Assembly (NCBI GenBank): GCA_032358255.1
Contig: JAULBX010025220.1
Coordinates: 1 to 64,000 of the forward strand
DNA from: Heterotrichella gracilis
Lineage: Eukaryota > Sar > Xanthophyceae > Tribonematales > Xanthonemataceae
Length of the DNA stretch: 64,000 bases
Direction: 5' to 3'
Position 1 is the stretch's first letter; each line of letters starts with the position of its first letter. Shown here piece by piece: positions 1-11,980 of this stretch. The notes beneath the pieces were generated by a model. The model was given only the letters and a program-made list of their open reading frames with translations. It did no database searches and was not told the origin of the DNA. Made by a program: the position numbers and the translations under genes.

Positions 1-130
1 ATTTTTTTAGGCTGAACTGGTAGGTCGATTCCCCCCCCAATCAAATTTTTTTACCCCTTCGGGGATAAAAAAATTCGTAGAAGTGATTTGGTGTTGCTCA
101 GTTTGTTCAGCACCTATATACCAGATTACT

Positions 131-194
131 CAGTGGGTGTATTTAACAATAATGCTGACATTATTCAGTGGGTGTATTTAACAATAATGCTAAC
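131..194. repeat. Two-copy tandem repeat, 35-bp period
   Basis: A 29-bp block beginning CAGTGGGTGTATTTAACAAT occurs at 131-159 and again at 166-194 with one or two differences. It lies in AT-rich, gene-free DNA at the left edge. Confidence 0.85.
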
Positions 195-420
195 AATAAT
201 AACTGATTTGTTGTTGCTACTGCTCAGGGCAGGTACAGAATTAAGTGCCTAAACATGTTTACCAACCAGCCGCCAAGCGCAGCGAAGGCGGTGGGCAACT
301 GGACCATGTGCTATTACCTACTGTGCACCCAGCTTTTCACAGCTTTTGCAGCAACGTGTCACATTCTGCAATGTGAACATACAGTGGTACACTGCTTTTT
401 GCTTAGCGTACAATTTTTAA

Positions 421-545
421 ATTACAATAACCGAGCCAAACCAGACAGAAAAAATTTCGACCGGGAGGCCACGACCCCGTATTATATTACAATAACCAAA
501 CCAAACCAGACAGAAAAAAATTCGACCGGGAGGCCACGACCCCGT
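421..545. repeat. Two-copy tandem repeat, ~65-bp period
   Basis: The block starting ATTACAATAACC at 421 recurs at 486. Each copy continues through a purine-rich stretch into CCGGGAGGCCACGACCCCGT. The copies are almost identical, so the duplication looks recent. No gene is apparent in it. Confidence 0.85.
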
Positions 546-553
546 ATATTTGA

Positions 554-744
554 TAGGGTCATGAGGACTCCTTCTTCAAACCGGTACAGAGCCGCTGCCA
601 TATCCGGTTGCCTTCAACCCAATCAAGTTCCTGCGCCATTGCGCAGCGTGGCCACTGGTGAATAAATTAACAAAGGACATTTTTACTCACACCCTGTGTA
701 GCTCAAAAGCATGTGCACATAGTAGGTAGCCAGCCTCATGGGCG
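554..744 (+). repeat. Dispersed ~200-bp direct repeat, copy 1
   Basis: This block runs from TAGGGTCATGAGGACTCC through CCGGTACAGAGCCGC and GTGGCCACTGGTGAATAAAT to GTAGGTAGCCAGCC. It matches 4703-4913 in the same orientation, with a short insertion in copy 2 near 4745. It could be a short interspersed element present twice, or the two ends of one larger 4.4-kb element. I see no coding homology between the copies that would decide this. Confidence 0.8.
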
Positions 745-1399
745 GTCTGCTCTGCTGCTGCTCGAAGTGCGGGTAACAAACATGGTATGAGACTGCCGGG
801 GATGGCCTGGTTCAGTGAGCTGCAGCTTCCGGGTATGCTGTCTAAAAACCAGCAAACTTCATGATAGCCGCTGTAATGGCTCAGCGTAGCGCGCATCGCT
901 ACCACATCATCTCGTCTACCAAACAATTACCTGCACGGTAGTGCCACTGCACGGCGTGGTAAGCGGCACACATTTCTTGTTTCACAACCAGCCCGGTACA
1001 CTTAAATTTTGGCTGCGCAGATATCAGTACCAAAAAATAGCACAGGCGGCCTGCGCTGCTGCTGCATGGTGGCGGCAGTAAAAGTGGTGTGTGGTCTGCT
1101 GGGTGCGCGCCACCGGGTATGGGCCCTGGTACAGAGCCAGCGCTTGCCTGGCTATACAGGCGCCCAGTTTTCGACCCTAGTACAAAAACCTACAGGATAT
1201 TTAAAACATACTACCCAGACCAGTGAAGGCGGCCCACCGCGCAACTTGAGAAAGCCTAATATAAAATGCCACCCGCACCCTACCGCGCACCATAAAATGC
1301 CATTCCTGTTGCCACCCGCCACCCGCCAGGTCAGAATCCTGCTAGTCAAAGCCTTGTTTGAAACAAGTTTGAATATTTGGGCACGTCCAGTAAATTATA

Positions 1400-1945
1400 T
1401 TCAAGAACGGCGACGCGCTGGCTGTCGTGCGCTTTCCAGATGCTATCATGCAGGCCGTAACCCAATAAATATCAGCACAGCGGAGACCCCCGCCCATGAG
1501 TAATTGGTTTATCTTCGACACCGCGCAGGCCATAATTATTTTAAAAATTGTTGCGCAGGCAGATTACATTCTATTCAATAACGGCAAAGCGCAGGCTGTC
1601 GCGCACCGTGTCGTGCGCTTTCTAGATGCTATCATGCAGGCCGTAAACCAAGAAATGCCAGCACAGCGGAGACCCCCGCCCATGAGTAATTGGTTTATTT
1701 TCAACACCGCGCAGGCCATAACTATTTTAAAAAATGTCGCGCAGGCAGATTATCTTCTATTTAATAACAACAAAGCGCAGGCAGTTGCGCACCGTGTCGT
1801 GCGCTTTCTAGATGCTATCGTGCAGGCTGTAATCCAATTACTTTCAGCACAGTGCAGACCCCCGCGCATGAGTATTTAAATTAATTCCAACACCGCGCAG
1901 GCCGTTAGTATTTTAGAATTGTCGCGCAGGCAGATTATACATTGC
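1400..1945 (+). repeat. Tandem array, ~186-bp period, about three units
   Basis: Units begin near CATGAGTAATTGG at 1494 and 1681, with a diverged start at 1867 and part of an earlier unit from about 1400. The period is 186-187 bp, essentially 62 codons, so the ORF at 1496-1879 reads as two 62-residue repeats (beginning MSNWFIF, ending QRRPPP). The units contain GCGCAGGC motifs. I recognise no protein family. The ORF may be a side effect of the period being close to a multiple of three, or it may be part of a decayed element. Confidence 0.8.
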
Positions 1946-4702
1946 TTCTGAGCAGTGGGCCCTCACACTGCGGCACTTGCCTGTGCGTGCGCATCAGTAA
2001 GTGATTTGAGAGTCATAACAAGCTTCTTGCAATACAGCCGGATAGGCACCCAGGGCCAGCCCCATATCCTTGCACCAGCCAGCCCTGTCTTGTGGAGTGC
2101 TTACACAGTGACGGATTCAACGCACCTAGCTCCTTCAGAGCAAAGTCTGCTCAGCAAACCCAGCCCATTGCTTATGTGCTTCCAAGTGCGCGATCTGTCC
2201 TATTGCTCTATCTTTGTGTGCACGGCACTGTTATTTTCACATGGATTATACTGTCTGTGCTATTGTGCGCAGTGGTTGCACGGGAAGTGACGCATGGCCC
2301 GCTGATTGCACATCATTGGGGCTGAACAATCGCTGGGCGGCCCGTGCATGCGCCCTATTCATTGGATAAATAAAGCTCAGCTGTGGTACAATACCCAGCG
2401 CCGCGTATCTAAATAATTACTATGTATGGACAATGATTCATAGCAGTAGTATTGCTGATTTACTTATGTAGCCGCCTAGCTCAAGTCACAGCCCTTGGCG
2501 CTAGAAGGAGCCAACCCAAGCCCATTACATTGTTGGAGAGGCGGTTGCCAGTGGCAAATCAAACTCATTCACATCGCCTTGTAAAACAACAATGAATTAA
2601 TGAAGCCATAATTGAAGGACTGTCGCCAAGAGTGCCACCACGCATGTCAATATGTGCGCATTTTTTTTACTTGCGCTTGTGATGCCATTCTCAGCGAGAC
2701 TTGTGGTATGAAACTATTGCTCTTTCAATGTAGCTGCTCGCTGCCAGCTCCTCCATGGATGTTACCGTAACATCCATGATGGGTTGCCAAGAGTGCGCTT
2801 GCGCCCCGGGGCTGATTGGCTGCCGCAGTATCATGGGACACCCCCCGCCCCAAGGGTGAGGCCTGGGGCCAGATGAGGTTATATTCAAACATGCGAATGT
2901 GGAAACAATTGTCTGTTTGTGACAAGAATTACGCAAAGGAATTCTGTCCACCTGCCTGCATAAAAATGATAAGTGGAGTCTAGTTCCTGGCCTGCAAAGT
3001 AAGAGATTTATGTTATGAAAGCAATCATCGAGTTTTCATGGCACCTCGCAGCACGAAACAAATTTATTCTGTGCGTCTTGCAACAGTTCAATAACACTGG
3101 CTGGGTCAACTTCAAGTAAAAAGCTGGCCCAGACATTCAGCATTCAGGTACCACGTTGCCTATGCCTAGAGATTTCATCTGTGCAACGTTCCAGACATTG
3201 TGTTTCTAGCTGCCACCGCTATGGTGTTTACAACAACCTTCCAATTTGCGTTCCTGGGAAAACACGTATCTAGCTCCTTTGCTAGCATATGTGGGGCCAG
3301 TTGGCCCCATAATGCTTTATTATAATAAATTGACAGACTATTCAGCAAGCGAGGTGACTTCATTTAGTCCAACTGTCCGTCCAACACATGCCGTCTGCGT
3401 AAATTCAAGCAAGAGTTGGATTCTGTACCCATCCAGAAATGGTGGATGTACACTGTGCAAAGTCACTTGCCAATGCAGACTCCAGCTTATAAACCAACAA
3501 CCCACCATCAGACAGGAGATAGAGGGCAAGCATGATCACTCCCAAATTAGCCCAACGTGCGCAGGAAACGCAACGCAATCTAGGCGGAGGAACAGGTCAG
3601 TACCTAGCTAAGGTTCTGGTGGGGTTCCTCAGGCCATTGACGGCAGTTTGACTGGGGTTTGATGCACGCAGCTACCGGGATGCTGTCTGGCTATCAGTAC
3701 ATAGCAGTACAACGTTGCCACGCATTATCTTTGGAATATACATGACTTTCAAGCTAGATGTTACACTTCACACATTCATGTACATGCTGATCAGTGCATT
3801 CAACATGCATCCTTGTCAAATGCCGTCCACACATCATAAATGTAAGCGTGCAAGCGTGCATTTTCGTAGCCTCTACTACAAACCTGGGCCATAAGAAACT
3901 TCAATGTGCGTATACAGAATAAAAGAGTAGTGAGTCAGAGTCTGCGCTGCTGCTGCAGGCTACCAGTTTTCAACGAGAATAATGGCCCTGGGTCAAGGAC
4001 GGACGCTTGCGGGGCTGCGCATGCGACCTGTGTTGGAATTAAAGCTCCGGGCCCCGGCGGCGGCTATCAGTGAAACAATAGCTATCAGTGAAACAACAGT
4101 GTAATGAGCCCGGGTTGGCTCCCTCATGACTGTCTCAAAATTCCTGTAAATTCCTGTAATAGCCTGTGAAACAACCCAGCCGATGCTCGTTTGTGCACCT
4201 TCTCCACTAATCGGCTTTCTGTTCCGGCGCTGGACCTGCTGATGGGTGCGCCACGCCCAGCCGCCCATCGCCGCAAGCCAAATCATATCCAAGGGCGCAG
4301 ACCCAGCTGGTTCCATAGGGCCAGGTGGAGTTTACTCGTACGCACACCAAAGAATGTATTGAACATGTTCATGCCTGCCATACCCAGGCATGCTTGCCTC
4401 CCTCGTGGACGATCCCAGGGTAGGCCTGTATACATCACGGTGGACAGGGTCCCGGCGATGGGAACCTTGTTTGGAAGGCGCTTGAAGGGGCTGCCACTTG
4501 CGCTTTTTTATGGGTCCCTCTTGGCGGAGTTAAAATCAATTGGACTGCAGCAGAGACTTTTGTAGCTGGTGTTTGCCCCCATTGGCAATGCTCAACAGCT
4601 TGTGCATGGCAGCCAGCGCAAGGGGGGTTGGTGGGGTACATGGTGGAGGTTGCAAGTGGTGCAAACCCAAAATCACACGCAAACCCTCAGCTAGGGTATC
4701 TG
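1946..4702. other. Gene-free, repeat-poor stretch
   Basis: Only short ORFs are present, with no recognisable domain and no consistent exon chain on either strand. Base composition is mixed. Fragments such as GCGCTGCTGCTGCA recur near 1041 and 3945, suggesting decayed repeats shared with the first kilobase. Confidence 0.6.
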
Positions 4703-4913
4703 GTAGGGTCATGAGGACTCCTCCTTCATACCGGTACAGAGCCGCTTGGTAGCTACAGTCCGCTGCCATATCCGGTTGTCTTCAAGGCAATCAAGTGCTT
4801 GCGCCATTGCACAGCGTGGCCACTGGTGAATAAATTAACAACGTATATTTTTATTCGCACCCTGTGTAGTTCAAAAGCCTGTGCACATAGTAGGTAGCCA
4901 GCCTTACGGGTGG
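4703..4913 (+). repeat. Dispersed ~200-bp direct repeat, copy 2
   Basis: Second copy of the block at 554-744, same orientation, roughly 90% similar by eye, with an extra TTGGTAGCTACAGTC-type insertion. It is followed by about 250 bp without a recognisable gene before the 3' end of APC6. Confidence 0.8.
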
Positions 4914-5170
4914 CGCCCATCTCCATATCCCAACAGTAAACAATATAGCACCCAAAACCACGTCAATCTGGTTCCATCAGCTGAGACCATCTTCCCAAAA
5001 ATGCATGCATGCGCGATGGGCTCCCAAAAGCGCTAGCAAGGGACCAGGAAGTCAACACCTGGGCCGGTCCACAGCACACATTTCTGCCCTCCTCCACACT
5101 TCGCAAGGTTCCTTCTCCCCCTGCGCCTAGCCCTCCACCCACCCTCTCCGCAGTTCACTACCCCTGAACT

Positions 5171-8100
5171 CTATCCCCCCATCACCCCCCCTGCGCAATC
5201 CTCCTCCAGTGCCTGCGTGAGCATGGACTGGCAGAAGGTGTCATCGGGGCGCAGGCCAAGCGCCTGCAGTGGGGGGAGGGTTGAGGTGGGGTAAAGAGCC
5301 GGGAGGGGTGGGTTAATGATCAGAGGGGCGGGTGCATGGTTGTGAGGAGGGCAAGGGACATATAAAGGGTTCTTCTCACTGTAGGCGCTAAGTGCAAGGT
5401 GTGGAAGGCTGAAAAGCTTGAGCACGGGAGGAGATGGTGGGTGGGTGGGTGCAAGGCGTGTTGCGCAAGAGAAAAAACTGGTTACTTGCAGAAGAAAGCG
5501 TTGCATTCTAACAGTGCCTGATAACCTCAGACACCCCCCAAAAGCATTCCCCCCACTCCTCCCCTACCACCCTCCATCCACCCACCTTGTGGTAGTTCTC
5601 TATCGCTGCCCCCCTGTCCCCCCCAAGATGCTGCGTGAAGGCCAGCGCTGCATAGGTGGAAGGGTGCGCGGGGCTGACCCTCAGTGCCGCACTGTAGGTG
5701 GCTGCAGCCTCTGCAAGCCGCCCCTGCTTGCGCCGGCAATGGGCAAGGTTCACAAGCGTCACCTCCCACCCTGCATAGATTTAAACCAGTGTCATCATCA
5801 GTTATCCTACCGGGACGGCTGCTGTCTCGACCAGTCGGCCCTGCTTGCGCTGGCAGTGGGCAAGGTTCACCAACACCATGCAAGGTCACCAGCACCCTGC
5901 ACAGATTAATGTACGCCTGTGAACCCATCCCGCACCCCTCAAAATTGTAATTAATAGATATATCTTGCACCACCCCAAACCCCGTAATAAATCATTATTG
6001 CATCCCGCGCCTCATCCAGCAGGGATTTGGTTTTTTCTTCACTTCCCGCACTGGTAAATGGTCGTGCAAAGCACACCGTGCTATGTAAAAAGTCGTACGC
6101 AGCATTAACAGGCGTTGAAATGAACTTTGCGAACTGCAAGACTGCAAAGTAGCTGCTTCACGACCGTCGGCATATTTTTTACTATCGCGCAGGCATTCCC
6201 CAAAATCTGTCACGCAGCTGCGGGCAGCGGCGAATGATATTTATATGACCGTCACGCGGGCAAATCAGTAATTTTGCGCGATGACCCACAGGTGTAGGTA
6301 CTCTTGATAGTCAATATTATTCCTTATCGCTTATTGTCTTGCCATCATCATCATCATCAGCAGCAGCAGCAGCAGCACCCAAATCACAGCAACCATGCCC
6401 TAAACCATCACGCAACCCTAGACAGGCCCCAGCACACACTTTCCACCCCTTGTTTGACAGCGTAGATCATGTGCCACGATCCCCCAGTCTCATAATGCCT
6501 TTCCTTGAATTCGGACACCATGACCACACCCAATCAACCTTATGTAAGCGTTGTCCTGCCAACCGCCACTACCCTAGCCAAAACCCCAAGCACACCTTCT
6601 GCGCCCTGCTCCTTCAGTAGGTCCAGTGCTCTGCACAGCCACGATGCAGCGGTGTCATAGTGCCCCTCCCTGAATGCCAGTACCCCCAGCTCGTTTGCTG
6701 TGAGGGGGTCGCAGGGGCACAGCTTGAAGGCCTGGCAGGTGGAGAGTGGTGGGTGAGGGAGTGGGGGAGGAGATGGAAGGTGTGCAAGCAATGTGACAGG
6801 GGGAGCGGTGTCTTTGCATAAATGCCAGTACTCCAGATCGTTGGCTGTGGGCAATTACAGCCATAGGGCAGAGGTGGATGCCGTCGGAGGGGTGGGGAGT
6901 GTGCAAGTGAGGTGGGTACGGTGAGTGTGATGATCTGCAAATGGCAGAACAAGCACAGTGACGGACGACAGAAATGCACACCCCACCTGCAGAAAAGCAC
7001 TGCTTTGCCAGGTGGCAGCTGCCCGTGCCCCAACCAAAACCCTCCCCATTGCAAGTCCTAACCCAAACTCTAAACCATGCCCCACCTGCACGAAGCACTG
7101 CTGCGCCAGGTGGCAGCTGCTCATGCGCGCGTACTCCATGCCCATGCCCAGCAGCGGGAGATGCAGCCCAGGGAACAGGCGGGCAGAGGTGCGGTAGGCA
7201 GACATGGCCTGCAGGGATGATATAGGCTTTAGGGAAGGGTTTTGATCTAGGGTTTAGAGGTTTGAGGGGGGGGTCGGGTGAGCATTTCGCTTGTATGCCA
7301 TCCCACCCCCTACACATGGCAGCTTCACCCATAATATCCACCACTTCCACCCCCCAACGCCCCACCTAATTGCTCTAATCCTGCACGGCAACTCCGTGCG
7401 CAAACGCCACCCAGGCCGCCGTACCCCTCTGGTTCAGCAGGGTTGCTGTACCCAGGTAGGTCCATGCAACAGAGGGCTAACCGATGCACAGGCAGTAGGG
7501 TATACTGTAGGGTTTGGAGTACAGTGTAGCTTTCACCAAGCACCCCATACACACCTGGTCGCTCTCATCCTGCAGGGCAAATGCGTGCGCAAACGCTAGC
7601 CACGCCGCCGCACCACCCCGATCCAGCAGGGTTGCTTTACCCAGGTATCGCCGCGCCACTGAGGGCTGGCCGGTGCACAGGTAGTAGCAGCCCACCGCAA
7701 GCCACGACACGCCCCGAGTAGGGTATTCCTCGGTCAGCCTGCAGGAGGGTTTTGATAGGGTTTGGTGTATATTGGGTGAGATTTTCCTAAGGTAGAGGCG
7801 CCACTGAGGGCTGGCCTGTGCACAGCTAGAGCAGCCCACCGCCAGCCAGCACACATACCGAGCGCGATCATTCCGCGGTATCCCTCGATCAGCCTGTAAA
7901 GAGGGTGCGCAACAGGGTTTTGGAGGAGGGTTTATAGAGTTACCCACCCCCCAAAGATACACCCAGCCACTGGCATCAAGTTAAAAATTGGTGCGAGAGG
8001 TCAAAGATTTGACTCGCGATGAAGGCAATTTATCGCGTATTCCCATGAACCGTTGTCGCCTGAAAATGAGTAGCACGACAGTGTGGTAAGCGGCATGTCT

Positions 8101-11100
8101 GCTTGGCCACCATCTGCCACACTGGAACAGTGTTGGACAAGCCTTGGCCGTTGGAGTGGGCTGATACCAAGGCATGCTAATCTGGCTGCAAAAGCTGGAA
8201 TGCATTTACTTACTTGTAGTGGTTGAAGGGGTTTTCTTTAGGGTTTTATGGCTCCTGCCATTGCAGTTGTAGGGCTTCACCTTTAGGGATTTATGCTCAG
8301 TTCTCACCTGTGTCCCCTCTTGAACAGCTCCCCCTTGTGGCCCAGCTCAGTTGCGGCAGCCACGTGCAGCGGCAGGCAATGGAGTGCATAGGGGTCCTGG
8401 GCCAGTATGGCGGAGGTGATGCGGTAGGCGCGGGCGGTGTGGCCCTGGTGGTACGCAAGGTCGGCTCGGCAGGACAGGACATCAAGATTACCCTGCGGGC
8501 GTGGTGGGAGGGAGGATGGGGGTGACAGGGGGCACTTGATTGCGTGTGGGTGGTGGTGAATGGATGATTTGGTGTGGTGGTGGGGAGACGTGGCGATGTG
8601 GCTCTGGCGGTAGACCAGGTCTGCTCAGCAGGAGAGCACAAGAAGGTTACGCACTTTAGGATCTAGGTACCGTTGTCCCAGGGCACCTCAACCGACCGCT
8701 GCCAACTGCCCTGCAACCTGGTACAACCCTGGCACTGCTACTGTGGTGTTTGGTAGGGTAGGGAGGGTAAAGGGGTAGGTAAGCCAAGGGCCACGTGGCC
8801 CGACCTTATTCAATCAGCAGGACCTTGAATCGCGTAGATCGCAGGAGTTACAAACAGTGCCAGGAAAGAGCTGCTTGGCGCCGCATGTGCAAGACTGACT
8901 GCTAATGTGGCTGTATTGCTGGAATGCATGTAACTAATTACTTCTACTGTCACTGTACACACCCCATCCCCTACCCACCTTGAGCCCGTATCCGGAGGTG
9001 GATGCCTCCCCGCCTACCCCCCCATCCCCACCACCCTCCGGTGTGTGCATGTCCACGTCACCGCCGCGGTGTGTGCCTCCCAGGGGGGTGTCACCAGGAA
9101 AATGAGGAGGGGGAATCTTCACCGGGGCGGCGCTAGTCGCATAGCCTGCGAGCATGCAGGAGGGTTGACTGGCCAGGAATTGTAAATATTACTTACACTA
9201 ACATATTACATTACGGCTCATATTACCATGAGGATTCATTGTTATGATGGCGGCCAGGGTCCATAGGTGCACAAACTTATAGGGTTCGAAGTGCAGGTTC
9301 ATGGTTGGGGTTAAAGGCTAGGGCTCCAGAGGATGACATCCCTACCAATAGATGATAAAATAACAATTAATCAAAATTTTATAAATTAATACCAATATGC
9401 TTACCTTGTGCAGTGTTGAGCCTGGTGCTGGGCTGCCACGGCGTGGAAGCCACGGCGTGCGGGTCACCGGGGTTGCCACCGGGGTTCCCGGCAGGGTTTT
9501 CGCTAGGGTTTTCCTGCAAGCTGCTTGCCGGCGCCTCCAGCTGGTCCAGTAGTCCCTGCAGCTGCTTCTGGCCCTTGTACTGCACCACACAAAACCCGAC
9601 ATGTTGACTTTCGCCTCAGGGCCATTGACAACATTTGGCAGAGTTTTTTGTTCAGGCTTCCTGCCCTGGCATCGGCGCCATTAGCTGCTTCTCGCTTTTG
9701 CACGTTTTTGTGACATGCAAAATACTATCTAATATCCCGCCCGCACACATGCACATCCATCCCCTCCCCACTCCCCCATCCCCACCCTAGTTCTTTCCCC
9801 TTGACCCTCTACATGCCCGCTAGCCATGCCCCGCCTTGCCCCAGCCCCCCGCCACCTCATCCATTCAGAATTGACTCGGTGTGTCCCCACTCCTTGTCTT
9901 AACCCACTTGTCCCCTCTTGACCCAGTGCCTGGCAGCTGTGCAAAGCGCGCACCCATCGGCCATCCACCCCTTCCCCTCCCCTGCCCCCCTCTGCCCCAC
10001 CTTTTTCCCCTTGACCCGGTACATTGCCGCCAGCCATGCCCCCCCTTGCCCCAGCGCCTCCGCCAGCTCATCCATCAGCGATGACTCAGCGTCCCGCCCC
10101 AGCATGTGGCCCTCGACAAGCGCCTGGAAGGCCTGCAAGTGGACGACAAGCTTCACAAACCCATCAAAACACCCTAAATATCTAGAAAGCCACGTGGCCG
10201 GCAACCAGTGCCTGGAAGCCTGCAACATGTGCAAACCCCTCCACAGATTTCATGCAACGGCCGTTAGTACTTGGAACGCCTGCATACACCACGTGGTGCG
10301 GGGACAGACTGGACGAAACCCTAGATGGACCTCCTCCTCCCAAGGAGGAAATCCTACACTCTAAACCCTAAACTGCCTCGCCATGTAGCAGTAAGCATCA
10401 CCCTTCAGTGCCGCACCATCTCAGATAGCTAAGCGGGTTAGCTTCTCTAGCTGCGCATACACCCTAACGGTTCACACCCTAGGGTTTCTAAGGCCTTCAC
10501 CGTCCCTATGGTTTCCCCTCCCATTCCACTAGGCTTTCCTCACCTCATAGCAGTATGGGTCCACTTTCAGCGCCGCACCATACCAGGTTGCGGCACGAGG
10601 CAGGTTCTCCAACTGCGTGTACACCCTCCCCCGCAGCAGGTACACTGCGCACCGCAGGCTCAGCTCGCGACCAGGGGTGGACTCACCCTCAGGCCGCCCG
10701 TTGTGCTGCATCAAAGAACAAGTCAAAGGAAGACCATTCGCATGCATTTCAGCGGGCCAAGACGCAGGTCACAAAATGTTTCATACACAGGTGTGCAGGT
10801 AGGGCTGTATAGAGCGGCTTTTTTACACCGAAAAGGTGGCGTAAAATACAGTTGTACACGGTTGCATACGCGCTGTACACAGTGCAGACAGGTTGGCTCG
10901 GGAGAGACCTACCCTCAGGCTAAATGTTGTGCTGCAAATAGGCCCACACGCCCCAGCATCGCCAGGCACCCCTCTCACTCAGCCAGGCGCAACCCCCTCC
11001 ATAAATTAACTCCGAGACCCTCTCAAAAGCCTCACACACACACACGGAAAAGCCCCACTCAACCACCTCCAGCTGTGCTAGGTTCGCCTCCTCCGTATCC

Positions 11101-11980
11101 TCCTCAGGACCACCTAGCAATCCTCCCACTCCCCCGCCTCGGCCAGGCACCTGGCCACCAGGTGGCCAAAGCCCTCACAAAAGCCATCTAACCCTCCCCT
11201 ACACCTACCAAACCCTACACAGCACAAAAGCCCACTGTCACCCACCTCCAGCTCCGCCAGGTCGGCCTCCTCCGCCTCCCACCCCCCCAGCACAGCCAGG
11301 CATTCCTCCCACTCCCCCGCCTCAGCCAGGCACCTGGCCGCCAGGTGGCGGAAGCCCACCTCGCCCTCCAGCCAGGGGCTGGCGCGCAGCAGCACCAGGC
11401 AGCGCCGGTACTGGCCGCTCAGGAAATAAGACTGCGGGGCGGGGCTTGTGTTCAGGAGGGTCACCGGCAGACCCCGTGGCAGTCCGAGGTTTGAAAAAGA
11501 ACGGGAATTTACGCTTTATGAAGGGTTTGCTCAGGGTGTAGGTTTGTGGGAAGGCGGGGAGCAGGTTCGTATGGTACCAGAGTGTCAGCCGGGTTGACTT
11601 GTGCATCTTGAACTATGAAGTGACCGTGGGCATATGCATGCATATGATACGAAAACTGCTGTGCTTTTCAAAGTTCTACACGTCGTACACCAATACCATC
11701 TATACAATCAGACTTAATATGGATGCCATGGCAAGGCGCAGTGTGGGGAGTTCACCCATCATGACACTCATTAGCCCATTCGTTAACAGCCCAGTAATCA
11801 AAATACAGTGCTCCAACCCCGTTACGCAGTCACCTGAGCAAGTAGGAACACATCCGCTGGGTCGGAATCGCTGAGAGTGACCAGCTTGTCCGCAAAGAAG
11901 GCTGCTGACTCGTACAGGTGCTTCCCGATGCAGTCCTGGACCAGGCTGCGAAGGTTTTGTAATTGACTAGAGACGTCCAT
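5171..11980 (-). CDS. Anaphase-promoting complex subunit 6 (CDC16), 12 exons, 624 aa
   Basis: TPR scaffold subunit of the APC/C ubiquitin ligase, which drives mitotic exit in the nucleus and cytoplasm. Exons, all in phase: 11980-11834, 11431-11246, 10705-10544, 10132-10001, 9579-9405, 9145-8979, 8492-8308, 7738-7555, 7208-7086, 6731-6596, 5770-5586, 5263-5171. The product is 624 aa; human CDC16 is about 620. Co-linear matches to CDC16 include SAAFFADKLVTLSDSDP (N-terminus), LLRGRVYTQLENL, NLDVLSCRADLAYHQGH, GVSWLAVGCYYL, ARRYLGKATLLDR, LTANELGVLAFREGHYDTA and LGLRPDDTFCQSML at the end. TPR repeats fill about residues 385-600. The ATG at 11978-11980 is chosen because MDVSSQLQNLRSLVQ aligns with the family start. 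It is divergent from the PP2C gene 446 bp away. Nearly every intron holds a degenerate copy of an adjacent exon edge. Human alignments are from memory. Confidence 0.95.
5810..5890 (-). repeat. Intronic echo of APC6 exon 11
   Basis: The segment CCCTGCTTGCGCTGGCAGTG...GGCAAGGTTCACCA repeats the 5' part of exon 11 (about 5695-5775, CCCTGCTTGCGCCGGCAATG). It ends at a copy of the acceptor (CACCCTGCACAG against CACCCTGCATAG). The copy is diverged and lies just upstream of its source in the transcript. Confidence 0.8.
6343..6377. repeat. ATC/AGC trinucleotide microsatellite
   Basis: A run of CAT/CAG triplets (CATCATCATCATCATCAGC then CAG units) inside the large APC6 intron between exons 10 and 11. 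That intron (5771-6595) also holds an AT-rich block at about 5930-6340 resembling the repeats at the left edge of the window. Confidence 0.85.
7360..7470 (-). repeat. Intronic echo of APC6 exon 8 (3' side)
   Basis: The stretch GCTCTAATCCTGCACGGCAA...CAGGGTTGCTGTACCCAGGT mirrors 7559-7650 in exon 8 (GCTCTCATCCTGCAGGGCAA...CAGGGTTGCTTTACCCAGGT) at roughly 80% identity over about 95 bp. Exon 8 is echoed on both sides; see 7775-7905. Confidence 0.85.
7775..7905 (-). repeat. Intronic echo of APC6 exon 8 (5' side)
   Basis: CGCCACTGAGGGCTGGCCTG...CAGCCCACCGCCAGCC and then TCCCTCGATCAGCCTG repeat exon 8 positions about 7650-7740 (CGCCACTGAGGGCTGGCCGG...TCCTCGGTCAGCCTG), including the acceptor region. 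The copy has indels and would not preserve the frame. Confidence 0.85.
8540..8640 (-). repeat. Intronic echo of APC6 exon 7
   Basis: GATGTGGCTCTGGCGGTAGACCAGGTCTGCTCAGCAGGA repeats exon 7 positions about 8435-8500 (GTGTGGCCCTGGTGGTACGCAAGGTCGGCTCGGCAGGA). It sits in the intron upstream of exon 7. Confidence 0.8.
9793..9890 (-). repeat. Intronic echo of APC6 exon 4
   Basis: TTTCCCCTTGACCCTCTACA...TAGCCATGCCCCGCCTTGCC...CTCATCCATTCAG repeats 10003-10100 in exon 4 (TTTCCCCTTGACCCGGTACA...CAGCCATGCCCCCCCTTGCC) at about 80% identity. The offset is about 210 bp, just downstream of the exon. Confidence 0.85.
10383..10475 (-). repeat. Intronic echo of APC6 exon 3
   Basis: CATGTAGCAGTAAGCATCACCCTTCAGTGCCGCACCAT...CTGCGCATACACCCT repeats the 3' part of exon 3 (about 10546-10628, CTCATAGCAGTATGGGTCCACTTTCAGCGCCGCACCAT...CTGCGTGTACACCCT). 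The offset is about 160 bp. Confidence 0.85.
11069..11174 (-). repeat. Intronic echo of APC6 exon 2
   Basis: TCCTCCCACTCCCCCGCCTCGGCCAGGCACCTGGCC and flanks repeat exon 2 positions 11249-11356 (TCCTCCCACTCCCCCGCCTCAGCCAGGCACCTGGCC). The copy lies about 180 bp into the following intron. It still reads as a partial TPR segment (VARCLAEAGEWEDC). Confidence 0.9.
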
